A stretch of DNA of 64,000 nt, from positions 1-64,000 of the forward strand of contig PKTM01000028.1 in the NCBI GenBank assembly GCA_002869145.1. Reading direction: 5' to 3'. This document shows, in pieces, positions 29,282 to 38,256 of this stretch. A model generated the notes under the pieces. That model did not search any database and was not told the DNA's origin. It saw only the letters and a program-made list of their open reading frames with translations. Numbering within the stretch: the stretch's first letter is position 1; each line of letters begins with the position of its first letter. The DNA comes from Denitrovibrio sp. (GTDB taxonomy: Bacteria > Chrysiogenota > Deferribacteres > Deferribacterales > Geovibrionaceae). Position numbers and translations under genes: made by a program.

Positions 29282-29777
29282 TTGAAACCTCCACATAGAC
29301 CACCACGGGATATTCGTCCGCATCTTTTTTGGTGAGTGTAAGTCCGTAGAGTCTGTAAGCTGACTGATAGTCAATGCTTGCAGCTGCTATTATGCCGTCT
29401 GCTGGTACGGGATATTCTGAACATTTGACATTGTAAGGATCTTTCACAGATATTGTGCCTAGTGATTTTCCCAGCCAAATGCTTTGAGAGACAGATTTAA
29501 CAGGCTTTTCTGTTTCTGCAGTATCTTGTGTAATGAAACTGATGGTTTCACCCGCTACCACATCTGCAAATATTCCCATGTCTGTAATTGTCCCGTCTGT
29601 GGCACATACTGATACTGCTTCTGGTTCATGGGTATACACTCTGAAATAAGCAGTATCACCGTATCTGAATTTCGATTTAACTGCGCCCGTGTAGTCTCTG
29701 TTGCGTTCGCTGTCTGTTTCAATGCTGAGTCCGGCATCGTTGCCTCCGGTTACAAAACTGACTGTTACTTTTGCCAC
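29274..29777 (-). CDS. Phage tail-region protein, unknown
   Basis: 167 residues, beginning with GTG preceded by a strong GGAGG. Beta-rich with the segments ATDGTITDMGIFADVV and DPYNVKCSEYPVPADGIIAAASIDYQS. No family recognised. It overlaps both neighbours in the operon. Confidence 0.55.
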   Translation of the reverse strand: MAKVTVSFVTGGNDAGLSIETDSERNRDYTGAVKSKFRYGDTAYFRVYTHEPEAVSVCATDGTITDMGIFADVVAGETISFITQDTAETEKPVKSVSQSIWLGKSLGTISVKDPYNVKCSEYPVPADGIIAAASIDYQSAYRLYGLTLTKKDADEYPVVVYVEVSNG

Positions 29778-31411
29778 TGTAAAACCTCCAGCCTGTCAGT
29801 TATTCTGACAGGGTTAGTCTCAATATTTATCTTTACCCCTGTGAGAGCGCCGCCCCCGTGCATGGTTTTTATATTTAATCCGCTTGTGGTGTTTATGATG
29901 TTTGTATGGGGTATTTCTAAGAAGAGCTTTTCGCCGTTTTCAGCATATTCTGACTTTGCCAGTTTTATGGCTGAAACGTGGTCGCTCAGGTGCGGAGCGT
30001 GAATGGTTTTCTTTGTTCCGTTTGCTCCCTTGATAAACAGCGCGCGGTTTTTCATGTATGCAAATACCGCAAACTCGCCGCTGGAAGCAGAGGAAAGCTC
30101 ATATGTGTTTCGAAGCGTTACGTATGTCACTTCTTTAATCCCAGAGCCGTCTTTGACAAAAACACTCTTCCCTGATGCCCGGACATTTGGCGACAGCATT
30201 TTGTACGATGGTTTGGTAAGCGCCCCCGCGCCGTCTTCGAAAAGAACCTGTTCTGTTACTGTTACAGGTATCATTGAAGCTGTTTTACGCAGTGATGCAT
30301 TGCTTATTATCTGTGTGTCTGTGAGTAAATAGATGTTTATAACTATCTTTTCGGAAGTGTTCGCAGTTCTTGTGCTTGGCTCTATGGTGATGCTTTCAGA
30401 GCTTTGACCATAGACAACCTCTGTGAAAGTGCCCTCTGGTTTTACATAGGATTTTTCCCAGCTGATAATGTTCTCAGGGGAATAGACCGGATTGTTTTTT
30501 GAGAGACTAAAAACGAGGCTTCTGTTTCCGTTCACAGTTCTGCTTCTGTTGCCGGAAATCTCCGCTATGAAGCTTGCTGCCTCTATGCTGTTCATATCAC
30601 TGTGCAGCCCTGATATCATAAAATCATCTGCTGCAAATATTATTGAACCGTCTAGTGATGCTGCAAGTTCTGAAGCCATGACATGTTTAAAACTAAAAAC
30701 TTCCCTTTTTGCAGCAGGCGTCTTTCCGTAAAGAGCTGTGCCTTCGGGAGTGTCTCTCTTTTTTGATATCTGAAAAAGGTAGTTTTCAGAATTTATCTGC
30801 ACTAGAAGCTCATCAGGCAGGCTGAGATGTCCGGCAAAATCAGCTTTCACAGACATCTCACCGTAAAGGTCTATCTCCGCATGTCTCAGGTATTTTGTAA
30901 TGTCTGTTCCGTCCGAGTAAATTTTAAAAGTATCACGAACAATAACAGCATCACTTTCAGGCTGATATATGCATAGGGATCCGTATGCCCCGGTCAGAGC
31001 CAGAGTTGACCATATCTGATGAGTCGCTGCGAAGGCAAAATCTCCCAGAGTGTTTGATATTGCTACACTTTTAGAGATCTGTCCTGTGAGCTCATTACGC
31101 AAAACAACACTGCTGTCAAGCCCTGTCACGGCATATATCTTAGTCGAAACAGTCTCTTGGTTCATCCCCGCAAGACTGTTTAATATCTTCAAACTCTCAG
31201 TTGCCATCTCTGCAAACTCAGCAGAGAGCACAATCCATCCTGATTCTCCAAGTACGGCGTGCACCTTTAAAGAGGCAGAGAGTGTAAGACTTGTGACAGA
31301 TTCTCCGGAACCTGGGATTATAAACGGCGCTGTTAATGAAAGGCTTCCGGTTAAGCCTCCTGTTGGTGCAGCAGGAACAGCAATAGGTGATGATGAGCAG
31401 ATGAAAAGCAT
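29765..31411 (-). CDS. Large phage tail protein, hub-like
   Basis: About 548 residues from an ATG at 31411, one base after the preceding gene's stop; an upstream ATG at 31444 inside that gene is possible. The N-terminal 170 residues are Ser/Thr/Leu-rich beta repeats. Residues about 170-400 (DGTDITKYLRHAEIDLYGEM...) resemble a tail hub or baseplate beta-barrel module. It is the largest protein of the tail section. There is no long alpha-helical tape-measure region. Function inferred from pattern and position only. Confidence 0.5.
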   Translation of the reverse strand: MLFICSSSPIAVPAAPTGGLTGSLSLTAPFIIPGSGESVTSLTLSASLKVHAVLGESGWIVLSAEFAEMATESLKILNSLAGMNQETVSTKIYAVTGLDSSVVLRNELTGQISKSVAISNTLGDFAFAATHQIWSTLALTGAYGSLCIYQPESDAVIVRDTFKIYSDGTDITKYLRHAEIDLYGEMSVKADFAGHLSLPDELLVQINSENYLFQISKKRDTPEGTALYGKTPAAKREVFSFKHVMASELAASLDGSIIFAADDFMISGLHSDMNSIEAASFIAEISGNRSRTVNGNRSLVFSLSKNNPVYSPENIISWEKSYVKPEGTFTEVVYGQSSESITIEPSTRTANTSEKIVINIYLLTDTQIISNASLRKTASMIPVTVTEQVLFEDGAGALTKPSYKMLSPNVRASGKSVFVKDGSGIKEVTYVTLRNTYELSSASSGEFAVFAYMKNRALFIKGANGTKKTIHAPHLSDHVSAIKLAKSEYAENGEKLFLEIPHTNIINTTSGLNIKTMHGGGALTGVKINIETNPVRITDRLEVLQWQK

Positions 31412-31412
31412 A

Positions 31413-32621
31413 TCAGCCCACCCTGAACCAATCGTTGCCATCACTGGCGAAAGCTGCGTATTCCCACTGAGATGTCAGGTCAAATGTTGATGCTCCGTCC
31501 ATGGTACAGCCGTTTGATCTCACTGTTACTGTATTTGCAGATGAATCTATCTTCTTAACTGTGACTGATTCCCCTATTGCACGGTCTACGTGGGGGAGTG
31601 TTAATGTTATTGTTCCGGCTGAAGCATCAGCAATAACAAACCGCTCTTGCCCTCTCAGTGTGGAGGATGCGGTTACGGTTTTTGTTCTGATGTTGTCCGG
31701 TGTATACCTGTTTAAAAAGTGGATTTGGTCGTTATCATCTACGATAAATGTCATAGATTCAAATTTGCCGTATATCATCGCTGCGCCTGGTGATTCCACA
31801 AATGCACTCACATATACATAGTTATCCAGATCGTCATACTTTATTATTGTGAGCGGGATACCCTTCATCCCTTCACCTGAAGGCAGGCTAATGGACACTG
31901 CGCCAGCGGAAGTGTCAGCGAATACCACGCCGTCACCAAAAGATATGTCGGAGTTGTTTGCGTCTATCTTTTTTATGCCGTTTGGCTTTGCGTTGACATA
32001 GTCTGTGATGTTCCACTCACCTTCGCTTAGGCAAAGGGTTATGCTTGAGCCGGAAGTAAGCGTTACGTATGTGTCTGTGGTGTGTGCGAAGCTGTCGCCT
32101 ATGTTTGGGTATATCCTTGCGGTCTGGGATGATTTTGTACCTTTGCTGGTTATTTTGTAAGTTATCCCATCTGCCAGAAGTGATTCGGGGAGGGTGACAG
32201 TTTTATAGGTTTCTGCTGTGGTGAATATCAGAAATGTATTTGTGTCGTACCGCCCCATGTCATATATGTTATCTGTGATGTCGCTGACAGAGGCAGATAT
32301 GGATGCTCCTGCGAAAAGGTATTTCATGGTTTCTGCTGTAACCACGTTTGCAATATTTGAACCTGCCTGCCATAACTTTGGGGCTGTACTTTCCTCTCCT
32401 CGCACCGCCTGAAAAAGTCCTGCTGATATTCTGTTTAAAGAGACTATCTCTGAAGAGCTGTCCAGCAGTGGTGAAGACTTTGAGCTGTCCCATATCACAG
32501 CTGTAAAGTCACCGTCAGGAAAGAGTGCGTAGTCAGTTATCTCAATCTGATTGTCACTTTCTCCTGCTTCTGAGGCGAGTGTTGAGAGTGCAAAGTTTTT
32601 GAAATTCAGATTTAAAGCCAT
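31413..32621 (-). CDS. Phage fibre/receptor-binding-like protein
   Basis: 402 residues. The N-terminal module (NFALSTLASEAGESDNQIEI, VIWDSSKSSPLLDSSSEIV, FQAVRGEESTAPKLWQAGS) is seen in many phage fibre or tail proteins. The C-terminal half has two related beta modules (VFADTSAGAVSISLPSGEG and FVIADASAGTITLTLPHVD), a repeat known from phage adhesins. Good ribosome site (AGGTG). Likely a particle-surface protein. Confidence 0.6.
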   Translation of the reverse strand: MALNLNFKNFALSTLASEAGESDNQIEITDYALFPDGDFTAVIWDSSKSSPLLDSSSEIVSLNRISAGLFQAVRGEESTAPKLWQAGSNIANVVTAETMKYLFAGASISASVSDITDNIYDMGRYDTNTFLIFTTAETYKTVTLPESLLADGITYKITSKGTKSSQTARIYPNIGDSFAHTTDTYVTLTSGSSITLCLSEGEWNITDYVNAKPNGIKKIDANNSDISFGDGVVFADTSAGAVSISLPSGEGMKGIPLTIIKYDDLDNYVYVSAFVESPGAAMIYGKFESMTFIVDDNDQIHFLNRYTPDNIRTKTVTASSTLRGQERFVIADASAGTITLTLPHVDRAIGESVTVKKIDSSANTVTVRSNGCTMDGASTFDLTSQWEYAAFASDGNDWFRVG

Positions 32622-32693
32622 TTTTTCACCTGTTTTTACTGATAAAAGTTCCAGAAGGTCGAAACAAAATTTTTAAGGATGTTTTTTGTCTGC

Positions 32694-33662
32694 CTAATCA
32701 ATAAGCCAGTCTAAGTTAAATGAATTGTTTGGCTCGTGTGCACATCCTGCAGGCACAACCTCTCTTATCCACATGCCTTTACAGGCTGGTGCTGTGCTGA
32801 AAGTGATTGTGTTTCCTGTCTCAAAAAGTCCCGACCAGCATTCTGCAGGTATTGAAAAATAAGGTTTGTTTGTCTTTGGGTTCAGCGGTTCATATGCTGC
32901 TGCTGTTGTGCCAGATGTCAGTACTCCGGCATTTACACCGGATACCTGAAAGCTGAAAGAGCTATCGAACGTAATGGAGAAGGTGTCGGATTCTGTGCCG
33001 CCGTTTGAAAGGGTTATAAGGTTATCATCAAAAGAGCCTCCGGCACTTGATACACTGACACCCGAAAGCACAGGGGTAAGATCGCCCGTCTCTATCATAA
33101 CGCCCACATTGGTTTCATATGCCGTGAAGTTGTCCGGAAGCTGACCGTCAAGCTGGATAGTGGCAATATCTCCGCTCCAGCTTACACAGGGTGCAGACTG
33201 GGACGTGCGGATGTTGCATGTGTTGCCCAGCTCATCTTTAATAAGCAGAAGGGCGCTTTCTGGTATGGTGTAGTCGTTTGCTTTAAATGTAACCTGAATG
33301 GAGGCGTCTCCTGCTGATGCATTAAACGCTAGTGCACCGCAGCCAGTCCAGCCTGTTTCTGTGAGCTCAGCCTGAGTGTCGGTGTCTGTCCCTGCTTTTA
33401 TGTAAAACCTGTCCTCACCATTCCCCGGCGAGCTTATCGCCACAGCAGAACCGTAGGCTGTTTCAGCGAGCTGGTTTACATTTGCTATGAAAGCTTTGCG
33501 CTGCCTGGTCTTCCCGTCTGCCCTCTCGGTTGATGTAACTCTGGGGAGCAGGTTAAACTTTACACCTGAAACAACTTCTGCAGCAAAATCTGCTAAGCCG
33601 CCATTTGTGTCAGTGTCTGAAATATTAATAGCCTTTAGTATTTTAATATCTGACTGATTCAT
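32694..33662 (-). CDS. Mu-like-prophage conserved structural protein, unknown role
   Basis: 322 residues. It opens with SDIKILKAINISDTDTNGG and ends with KNKPYFSIPAECWSG-like and CKGMWIREVVPAG segments. I associate this pattern with a conserved protein found after the capsid-connector genes in some Mu-headed prophages. A Ser/Gly-rich Ig-like segment (VSVSSAGGSFDDNLITLSNG) is in the middle. The role is unknown: neck, tail or fibre base. Follows the next gene upstream without a gap. Confidence 0.6.
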   Translation of the reverse strand: MNQSDIKILKAINISDTDTNGGLADFAAEVVSGVKFNLLPRVTSTERADGKTRQRKAFIANVNQLAETAYGSAVAISSPGNGEDRFYIKAGTDTDTQAELTETGWTGCGALAFNASAGDASIQVTFKANDYTIPESALLLIKDELGNTCNIRTSQSAPCVSWSGDIATIQLDGQLPDNFTAYETNVGVMIETGDLTPVLSGVSVSSAGGSFDDNLITLSNGGTESDTFSITFDSSFSFQVSGVNAGVLTSGTTAAAYEPLNPKTNKPYFSIPAECWSGLFETGNTITFSTAPACKGMWIREVVPAGCAHEPNNSFNLDWLID

Positions 33663-34025
33663 TTATACCTCCAAAAGTCTGATAAAGCCGTAGTAGCTAT
33701 CGGTATCTGTGTGCAATTGTTTTGCGCTTATCGGTTTCAGCTCAAGACCGCCTGTGCGAAAGACAGCAGTTTTGATCCGGCCGTTAATGTTTATGCTTAT
33801 CTCACTGTTTTGTTCTGCCAGTGCTTTCAGCAGCAGTGCAGTTTGTCTGGTGAGCTCCCCCGCAATCTTTGGGACGTACAGATCTATCTCTTTTTCTTTT
33901 TCTCCGAAATGCACCAGCCCGCATCCGTCAGTGCAGTTTGTTAGACTGTTTAAAGGCAAGCCGTGAGCCAGTTCGTTTGTCCATACTGCGCTTTCAGGCA
34001 ACGCAATCCCGCCGATGCTTATCAT
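33663..34025 (-). CDS. Small phage structural protein, unknown
   Basis: About 120 residues from the ATG that overlaps the previous stop as ATGA (34025-34022); a start three codons earlier is possible. Mixed alpha/beta, with LPESAVWTNELAHGLPLN and a basic C-terminus. It sits directly after the gp37-like connector, so head-tail joining or tail initiation is plausible. Family not recognised. Confidence 0.55.
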   Translation of the reverse strand: MISIGGIALPESAVWTNELAHGLPLNSLTNCTDGCGLVHFGEKEKEIDLYVPKIAGELTRQTALLLKALAEQNSEISININGRIKTAVFRTGGLELKPISAKQLHTDTDSYYGFIRLLEV

Positions 34026-34393
34026 TGTCTGCATCCGTTAAACGCAGCTTCTATCCGGTACACTGCAGATCTGTCGTTTGCCCCTTTCGTCATCTTTTGG
34101 CTGAGGGAGCAGGGTTCCAGTTCTGACAGAGATTTCATTACTGTCTCTATGTCGTCAGAAGTTTCGTTTACACCTACCTTCAGAAACTTCATATCCACCT
34201 CAAAAACAGCAGTGCAAACAACCACACCATTGTCTTCGGTGCTTTTTAATCCGCTGAAAAAGACAGCCGCTGATGGTTCTCTCATTATTGTGCTTTGTCT
34301 CCTGTCGTCAGAAGGGGTGAGCACGGAATCGAAGACCCCGCAGTTTTCTAGGTTTTGGATAAGAGACTGTTTTATCTGCTGAACTGTCTGCAT
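34022..34393 (-). CDS. gp37-like phage head-tail joining protein
   Basis: About 123 residues starting at the ATG of MQTVQQIKQSL; the longer upstream frame overlaps the previous gene. The pattern (QSLIQNLENCGVFDSVL and a beta-rich remainder) and the position directly after a gp36-like gene match the Mu gp37/DUF1834 type of neck protein. Overlaps the following gene. Probable role: connecting capsid portal to tail. Confidence 0.6.
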   Translation of the reverse strand: MQTVQQIKQSLIQNLENCGVFDSVLTPSDDRRQSTIMREPSAAVFFSGLKSTEDNGVVVCTAVFEVDMKFLKVGVNETSDDIETVMKSLSELEPCSLSQKMTKGANDRSAVYRIEAAFNGCRQ

Positions 34394-34394
34394 A

Positions 34395-34745
34395 TCAGTA
34401 CCCCTTCCAATCCTTTGTTCCGGCGTGTATTTCAGAGAAGACCTTGCTGTTTTTCTCAAAAGGGGCGAGTGGTGTAAGTATCTCAATACATTCTTTTTTA
34501 TATCTCTCAGCCGTTTGCCATTCAGCAGCAAATATATACATTTGAGCTAGTGCCCATTTTTTCACAGCCAGCCGGAGCACCGGGTCTTCCTCGTCATATT
34601 CCAAACCGAATTTTTCAGCCGCCAGCCCTACATAGGCTCTGGCTGATTCTAGGGATTCTTCAGCAACAGCATCGTCTCCACGGCAAATGGCATCATAGTC
34701 TTCTGTCTGTATCGCATCCTGCAGTTCATAGATGTCTATCAGCAT
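34395..34745 (-). CDS. gp36-like (DUF1320) head-tail connector
   Basis: 116 residues, helical. The opening MLIDIYELQDAIQTED and the central ESARAYVGLAAEKFGLEYDE...PVLRLAVKKWALAQMY match the Mu gp36 (DUF1320) connector family. These proteins bind below the portal. It is separated from the capsid gene by 61 bp that hold a GC-rich hairpin, and has a strong AGGAGG ribosome site. Confidence 0.7.
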   Translation of the reverse strand: MLIDIYELQDAIQTEDYDAICRGDDAVAEESLESARAYVGLAAEKFGLEYDEEDPVLRLAVKKWALAQMYIFAAEWQTAERYKKECIEILTPLAPFEKNSKVFSEIHAGTKDWKGY

Positions 34746-34765
34746 CTTTTCCTCCTGGTTTTATT

Positions 34766-34785
34766 GGGGCGCACAGAGGCGCCCC
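34766..34785 (-). promoter_or_regulatory. GC-rich hairpin between capsid and connector genes
   Basis: A perfect 7-bp stem GGGGCGC/GCGCCCC with a 6-nt loop lies in the only sizeable gap near the capsid gene. No U-run follows on the transcribed strand, so it is not a standard terminator. An RNA-processing or 3'-stabilising hairpin that raises capsid expression is possible. Confidence 0.5.
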
Positions 34786-34806
34786 GAAAGGGAGTGTGTT
34801 TGTGCC

Positions 34807-35790
34807 TTATATGGCAGTTGCCCAACAGATACCTTTTGTGAAAGGCACCGGCAGTGGCTTGGATTCTGCTATGATCTCTATGGTGGATGACCTTGGGTCC
34901 TTCACATGCTTCACAAAGAAAGGCATAGCTGTTAGGTTGCTGTCCAAGTCGTCAATAACCGCATAGACCATCTCGAAAGGTGCGTCTGAGGCGAATGCCA
35001 TTATTTTATCCGTGTCTACCACCTTCACTTGTGTGCTGGTTGTAAGGTCTGTGTAAGAGCTGTTCATAAGCTCCACTTTGAACCCTGCGATACTGATGGT
35101 TTTTGCATCTATAATGCCTGAGACAGAAGTGTTGCCTATGTCCTGAACTATCTTTGCCAGAGCCATAAAGGCATCCTGTCCTGCCCAGAAGCGAATGTCT
35201 GAGCCGTAGTGGGTTTCTGACTGAATGTTTGCCTCCATCCCGATAAGATCTGCAAGCACAGCATCCAATGTAATGCCGGAATCACTCCAGACAGTGCCTA
35301 TGGAGTGAGATAAAGTGGAACCGAAGTCTACACTGTATGTGCCGTAACAGCCTTCTATTGCCATAGGGTAGGCTATAGATCCTTTCAGCGACTGAGCAGC
35401 CATAGCCTCCGTAGAAGCCCGCACTATTCTGCGCAGTCTGTCTATCTTGTTGTTTACAAGTAGCTCTACCCCAGAATCATCCAGCAGCTTAAGGTTGTTA
35501 ACGTCCACTCCGTTGAGTCTTTCGGACGGTCTGAACGGCTGAGGTTCAATATGTGTGATGTTCATGGAATCTTCATAAACAGGCACAGGTTCGCCGCCTC
35601 GTTTTGTGATGGCGATGTTTTTTACCGACTGCTGAAGATCGCTCACAGAGACTGTGGGGAGCGGGTGATTCCTGCGTTTATCGTCAGTGTAAATGCTGTC
35701 CATCACCGGTGATTTAAGCTCCGGCATGGACGTAAGAGCCCTCACAATGGACTCTGTGGTGAAGTATCTGCTAATATCAAGCTGTATCAT
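34807..35790 (-). CDS. Major capsid protein (lambda gpE type)
   Basis: 327 residues, consistent with lambda gpE-type capsid proteins. Features: DISRYFTTESIVRALTSMPELKSPVMDSIY at the start, GVDVNNLKLLDDSGVELLVNNKIDRLRRIVRASTEAMAAQSL near 110-150 (the E-loop/spine region pattern), and a beta-rich C-terminus ending KGICWATAI. It forms the head shell. It is preceded by the decoration protein and protease genes, the standard capsid cassette order. Confidence 0.8.
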   Translation of the reverse strand: MIQLDISRYFTTESIVRALTSMPELKSPVMDSIYTDDKRRNHPLPTVSVSDLQQSVKNIAITKRGGEPVPVYEDSMNITHIEPQPFRPSERLNGVDVNNLKLLDDSGVELLVNNKIDRLRRIVRASTEAMAAQSLKGSIAYPMAIEGCYGTYSVDFGSTLSHSIGTVWSDSGITLDAVLADLIGMEANIQSETHYGSDIRFWAGQDAFMALAKIVQDIGNTSVSGIIDAKTISIAGFKVELMNSSYTDLTTSTQVKVVDTDKIMAFASDAPFEMVYAVIDDLDSNLTAMPFFVKHVKDPRSSTIEIIAESKPLPVPFTKGICWATAI

Positions 35791-35800
35791 ATAATTCCTC

Positions 35801-36163
35801 CTAGAATGACCAGATTACTGTTGCTGTCTCAAGAGCGGCTGCATCGTTTGAACCGGATGCTGTACCCTTTGTGAGAAGGCTTTTCGCTACCACAGCTCCG
35901 TGTACAAGCACGCTGCCTATTGTGTCTTTTGCAGTGTCTGTCTCTCTTATGCAGACTCCCACAGGGGTCGCTTCTGTTCCGCCGGATGCCGGATCGTATG
36001 AGACTATTTCGCCGGATGCATCAAGAGCCACTATCTCTCCTGCGGGGATAGTTCCGTTATCCGCCTTGAACTTCTTCAGACGGACAAGGGCAGGGTGCCT
36101 GTCGTCTATGACTGTTTTTCCTGTGATGGTCTGCTGACCAACAACTCCGTTTACTGTTGCCAT
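35801..36163 (-). CDS. Head decoration protein (gpD / DUF2190-like)
   Basis: 120 residues, small beta-rich protein with GTIPAGEIVALDASGEIVSYDPASGG, then TPVGVCIRE and VLVHGAVV, a pattern typical of lambda gpD-like or DUF2190 head stabilisation proteins. It lies between protease and capsid genes with short gaps. Role: trimeric cement on the outside of the expanded head. Confidence 0.7.
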   Translation of the reverse strand: MATVNGVVGQQTITGKTVIDDRHPALVRLKKFKADNGTIPAGEIVALDASGEIVSYDPASGGTEATPVGVCIRETDTAKDTIGSVLVHGAVVAKSLLTKGTASGSNDAAALETATVIWSF

Positions 36164-36172
36164 TTATTCCTC

Positions 36173-36865
36173 CTAGATTTTGCGGAAAAGGTTTATGCCT
36201 GTATCCGCCCTTTTTGTTGTGATGGCTGCTGAGAGCCCCTCTTTTACCGGGGATTTAACTGAGCTGAATATCTCTGTGAGAAGTTCCGCTGTTGAGCTGT
36301 CCCCTGTGTTTCTCATCTGTTCATCCGCAAAACGTATAAGGTGTTCGCGCATTCCGAAGGGGATTTTACCTGCTGCGGCATCTGATAGTTTTGTCAGCGC
36401 GCTTTGCATCTTCTCCTTTTTCAGGCTTATGTATTCTGACGCTTCCGCATCAGAAAGGATGAGGCTGCATCCCGCTGCCGTGAATGTGACTATGTCAGAT
36501 ACATCACCCATTTCGATGACCTTAAGGTCTTTTATCATCGGTGGTACAGCACCTAAAAAAGCCACATGGTGCAGATACATTTTTTCGTCGTCGTTTCTGC
36601 CTGCTCCTATGCTCCAGTTTTTGTACTTGCCTGTACCGAAGGATTCTGCGAGCTCATCGCCCAGCTCCAGTTCTCCTGCGAGAGTCTGCCCGTCATCAGA
36701 CACCTCAAGTGACATAACCCAGCCGTATGCAGGCATTGAGTCATCCATTTCGTGCCCTATTGTCACAGGGACATCACCACAGAAGGTCTGCTCCATCTCT
36801 CGTATGTCATCCTCTGTGATGGTTATGCCGTTATGGTTTCCGGTTTTTGCTAATTCCAGCTTCAT
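36173..36865 (-). CDS. Prohead protease / scaffold (Mu gpI-like)
   Basis: 230 residues. The N-terminal 110 residues carry the phage protease pattern: VPVTIGHEMDDSMPAYGWV with the putative catalytic His, KYKNWSIGAG with the candidate Ser, and HHVAFLGAVPPMI. The C-terminal half is helical and could act as the scaffold, as in Mu gpI. First gene of the module; about 165 bp upstream separate it from the next gene (plus strand), where the module's promoter should lie. Confidence 0.8.
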   Translation of the reverse strand: MKLELAKTGNHNGITITEDDIREMEQTFCGDVPVTIGHEMDDSMPAYGWVMSLEVSDDGQTLAGELELGDELAESFGTGKYKNWSIGAGRNDDEKMYLHHVAFLGAVPPMIKDLKVIEMGDVSDIVTFTAAGCSLILSDAEASEYISLKKEKMQSALTKLSDAAAGKIPFGMREHLIRFADEQMRNTGDSSTAELLTEIFSSVKSPVKEGLSAAITTKRADTGINLFRKI

Positions 36866-37038
36866 ATTCGCTGCTCCTTTTTTCTTGTCTGAGGCGGGAT
36901 GTTACAGCAGTTTTTGCTTTCGATATGTTTAAAAGGGGATAAATTTAAAGTAATATTTTATTAGTTAATTAATTCTTCCCATGAGAACTAATAACGGCTA
37001 TTGTATGCTATTACACACATTTTATAGAGGTGCCTGAA

Positions 37039-37995
37039 ATGAGAATTGTTATATTTATTTTATCCATGATTATCCTGACAGCAGGGTGTGTTGTGAACAA
37101 AGATCTGTACAAAGAGGCATCTGTAAACGCCATGAACGCTCCCACACATGAGCAGGCGATAAAAGAGTACGAGGCAAATGCGAAAAAGACAGTTCAGTCC
37201 CACTACTTCTACGATGGCAGAGGTGATATACACTTTCATTACGGATATTTTGGAAGAGCTGTTAACGACTACACAAGAGCATTGAAAACAATGTGGAATG
37301 CTCAGTATAATCTGAAGCGGGGACGGGCATACCTCAAACTGCATTTTTATAATGACGCGAAGATAGATTTTACAACTGTCATAGAATCAAAAGGCTACAA
37401 GTTTCCTGTGGCATATGTGGAGAGAGCAAAAGCGTACGCTGCTGAAGGGGATTACAGCTCCGCTATGAAAGATATGGAGAAAGCCAGAGAAAAGGGTGGC
37501 GAAAACGCTGAATTCCTTGAGGCTATGGGCGAGCTGAACTTCAAGATGGGCAGGTATGATGAGGCTAAGCTTTATGTTCAGAAGGCTATAATAGCTAACT
37601 CAGAGAATCCCGCTCTTTATCTGCTTCGTGCAAAAATATTTTATAAGCAGAAAAATGCGAATCAAGCCATAGCAGACCTGAAGACAGCTCTGAAGATGGA
37701 AAGAGACTACGTAGAAGCCAAAAGAATGCTTGCCTGGATTTATGCAACAAACCCACTTGCCATTTACAGAGATGGCGCTGAGGCTCTTAGAATGGCGAAG
37801 GAGCTTTACTCCTTGGACAAAGAGGTACAGTATGTAGAGGTTATTGCGGCTGCATACGCAGAACTTGATGAGTTTGACAAAGCTATTGAGATTTTGGAAG
37901 AGGGGATAAGGCTCACAAGTGACCTTGTTCAAAAAGAGGACTTCCGCTTTGATATTAAAAATTATAAAACCAATAAAAAAATAAGAATGTGGTAG
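37039..37995 (+). CDS. TPR-repeat lipoprotein
   Basis: About 318 residues from ATG 37039, which has AGAGG 8 nt upstream. A lipoprotein signal with lipobox LTAGC is at about residue 15. The rest consists of tetratricopeptide repeats, e.g. AYVERAKAYAAEGDYSSAMKDMEKAREKG, then ALYLLRAKIFYKQKNANQAIADLKTAL. TPR lipoproteins scaffold protein complexes at the envelope. No partner is evident from its neighbours. Confidence 0.8.
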   Translation: MRIVIFILSMIILTAGCVVNKDLYKEASVNAMNAPTHEQAIKEYEANAKKTVQSHYFYDGRGDIHFHYGYFGRAVNDYTRALKTMWNAQYNLKRGRAYLKLHFYNDAKIDFTTVIESKGYKFPVAYVERAKAYAAEGDYSSAMKDMEKAREKGGENAEFLEAMGELNFKMGRYDEAKLYVQKAIIANSENPALYLLRAKIFYKQKNANQAIADLKTALKMERDYVEAKRMLAWIYATNPLAIYRDGAEALRMAKELYSLDKEVQYVEVIAAAYAELDEFDKAIEILEEGIRLTSDLVQKEDFRFDIKNYKTNKKIRMW

Positions 37996-38123
37996 TTTTT
38001 GTAAAATTATTTTACTCATTTTTTTTGTGGTCAAAAAGTAATCGGTTTTGTTAAGAGTATTAAGATAAGGGATTTTTTGAGAATCTATTAACATGTTTTC
38101 CCAAATTATGTTGAAAAGAAAAT

Positions 38124-38256
38124 GCTTGACAAGGTAAATCCTTTATTTACAGTCAAGTCCGTTAAGTTATTGTCATATAAGATATTATGCTTTAATTAGT
38201 AATTCTTATCAATTAAATGCCTAATTTCATGTTTTTTTATCCACATGTTTTCCACA
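38124..38256 (+). repeat. Intergenic element copy B: CTTGACA motif plus tandem DnaA boxes
   Basis: It contains GCTTGACA, then ACAGTCAAG and GTTATTG, and 113 nt after the first motif TTATCCACATGTTTTCCACA. The final 20-mer differs from copy A (17759-17778) at one position. It overlaps the stop codon of the protease gene on the minus strand. The remaining part of the 240-bp gap (37996-38123) is AT-rich without a visible gene. Confidence 0.6.

Larger units (their letters stand above)
24617..36865 (-). mobile_element. Phage head-tail module (morphogenesis half of a split element)
   Basis: Eighteen genes on one strand with 4-nt or similar overlaps. Reading from the right: prohead protease, decoration protein, major capsid, gp36-like and gp37-like connectors, unknown structural proteins, tail-fibre region, tail-fibre assembly chaperone and a small membrane protein. 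No portal or terminase is present; these lie at 46744-49697 on the other strand. No integrase, transposase, repressor, replication or lysis enzyme is seen. Confidence 0.85.

Noticed and set aside
32766-32786. TTATCCACATG in a tail gene, similar to the DnaA-box element
   Set aside because: It is inside a coding sequence (Met-Trp-Ile-Arg codons), lacks the second box and the upstream CTTGACA part.
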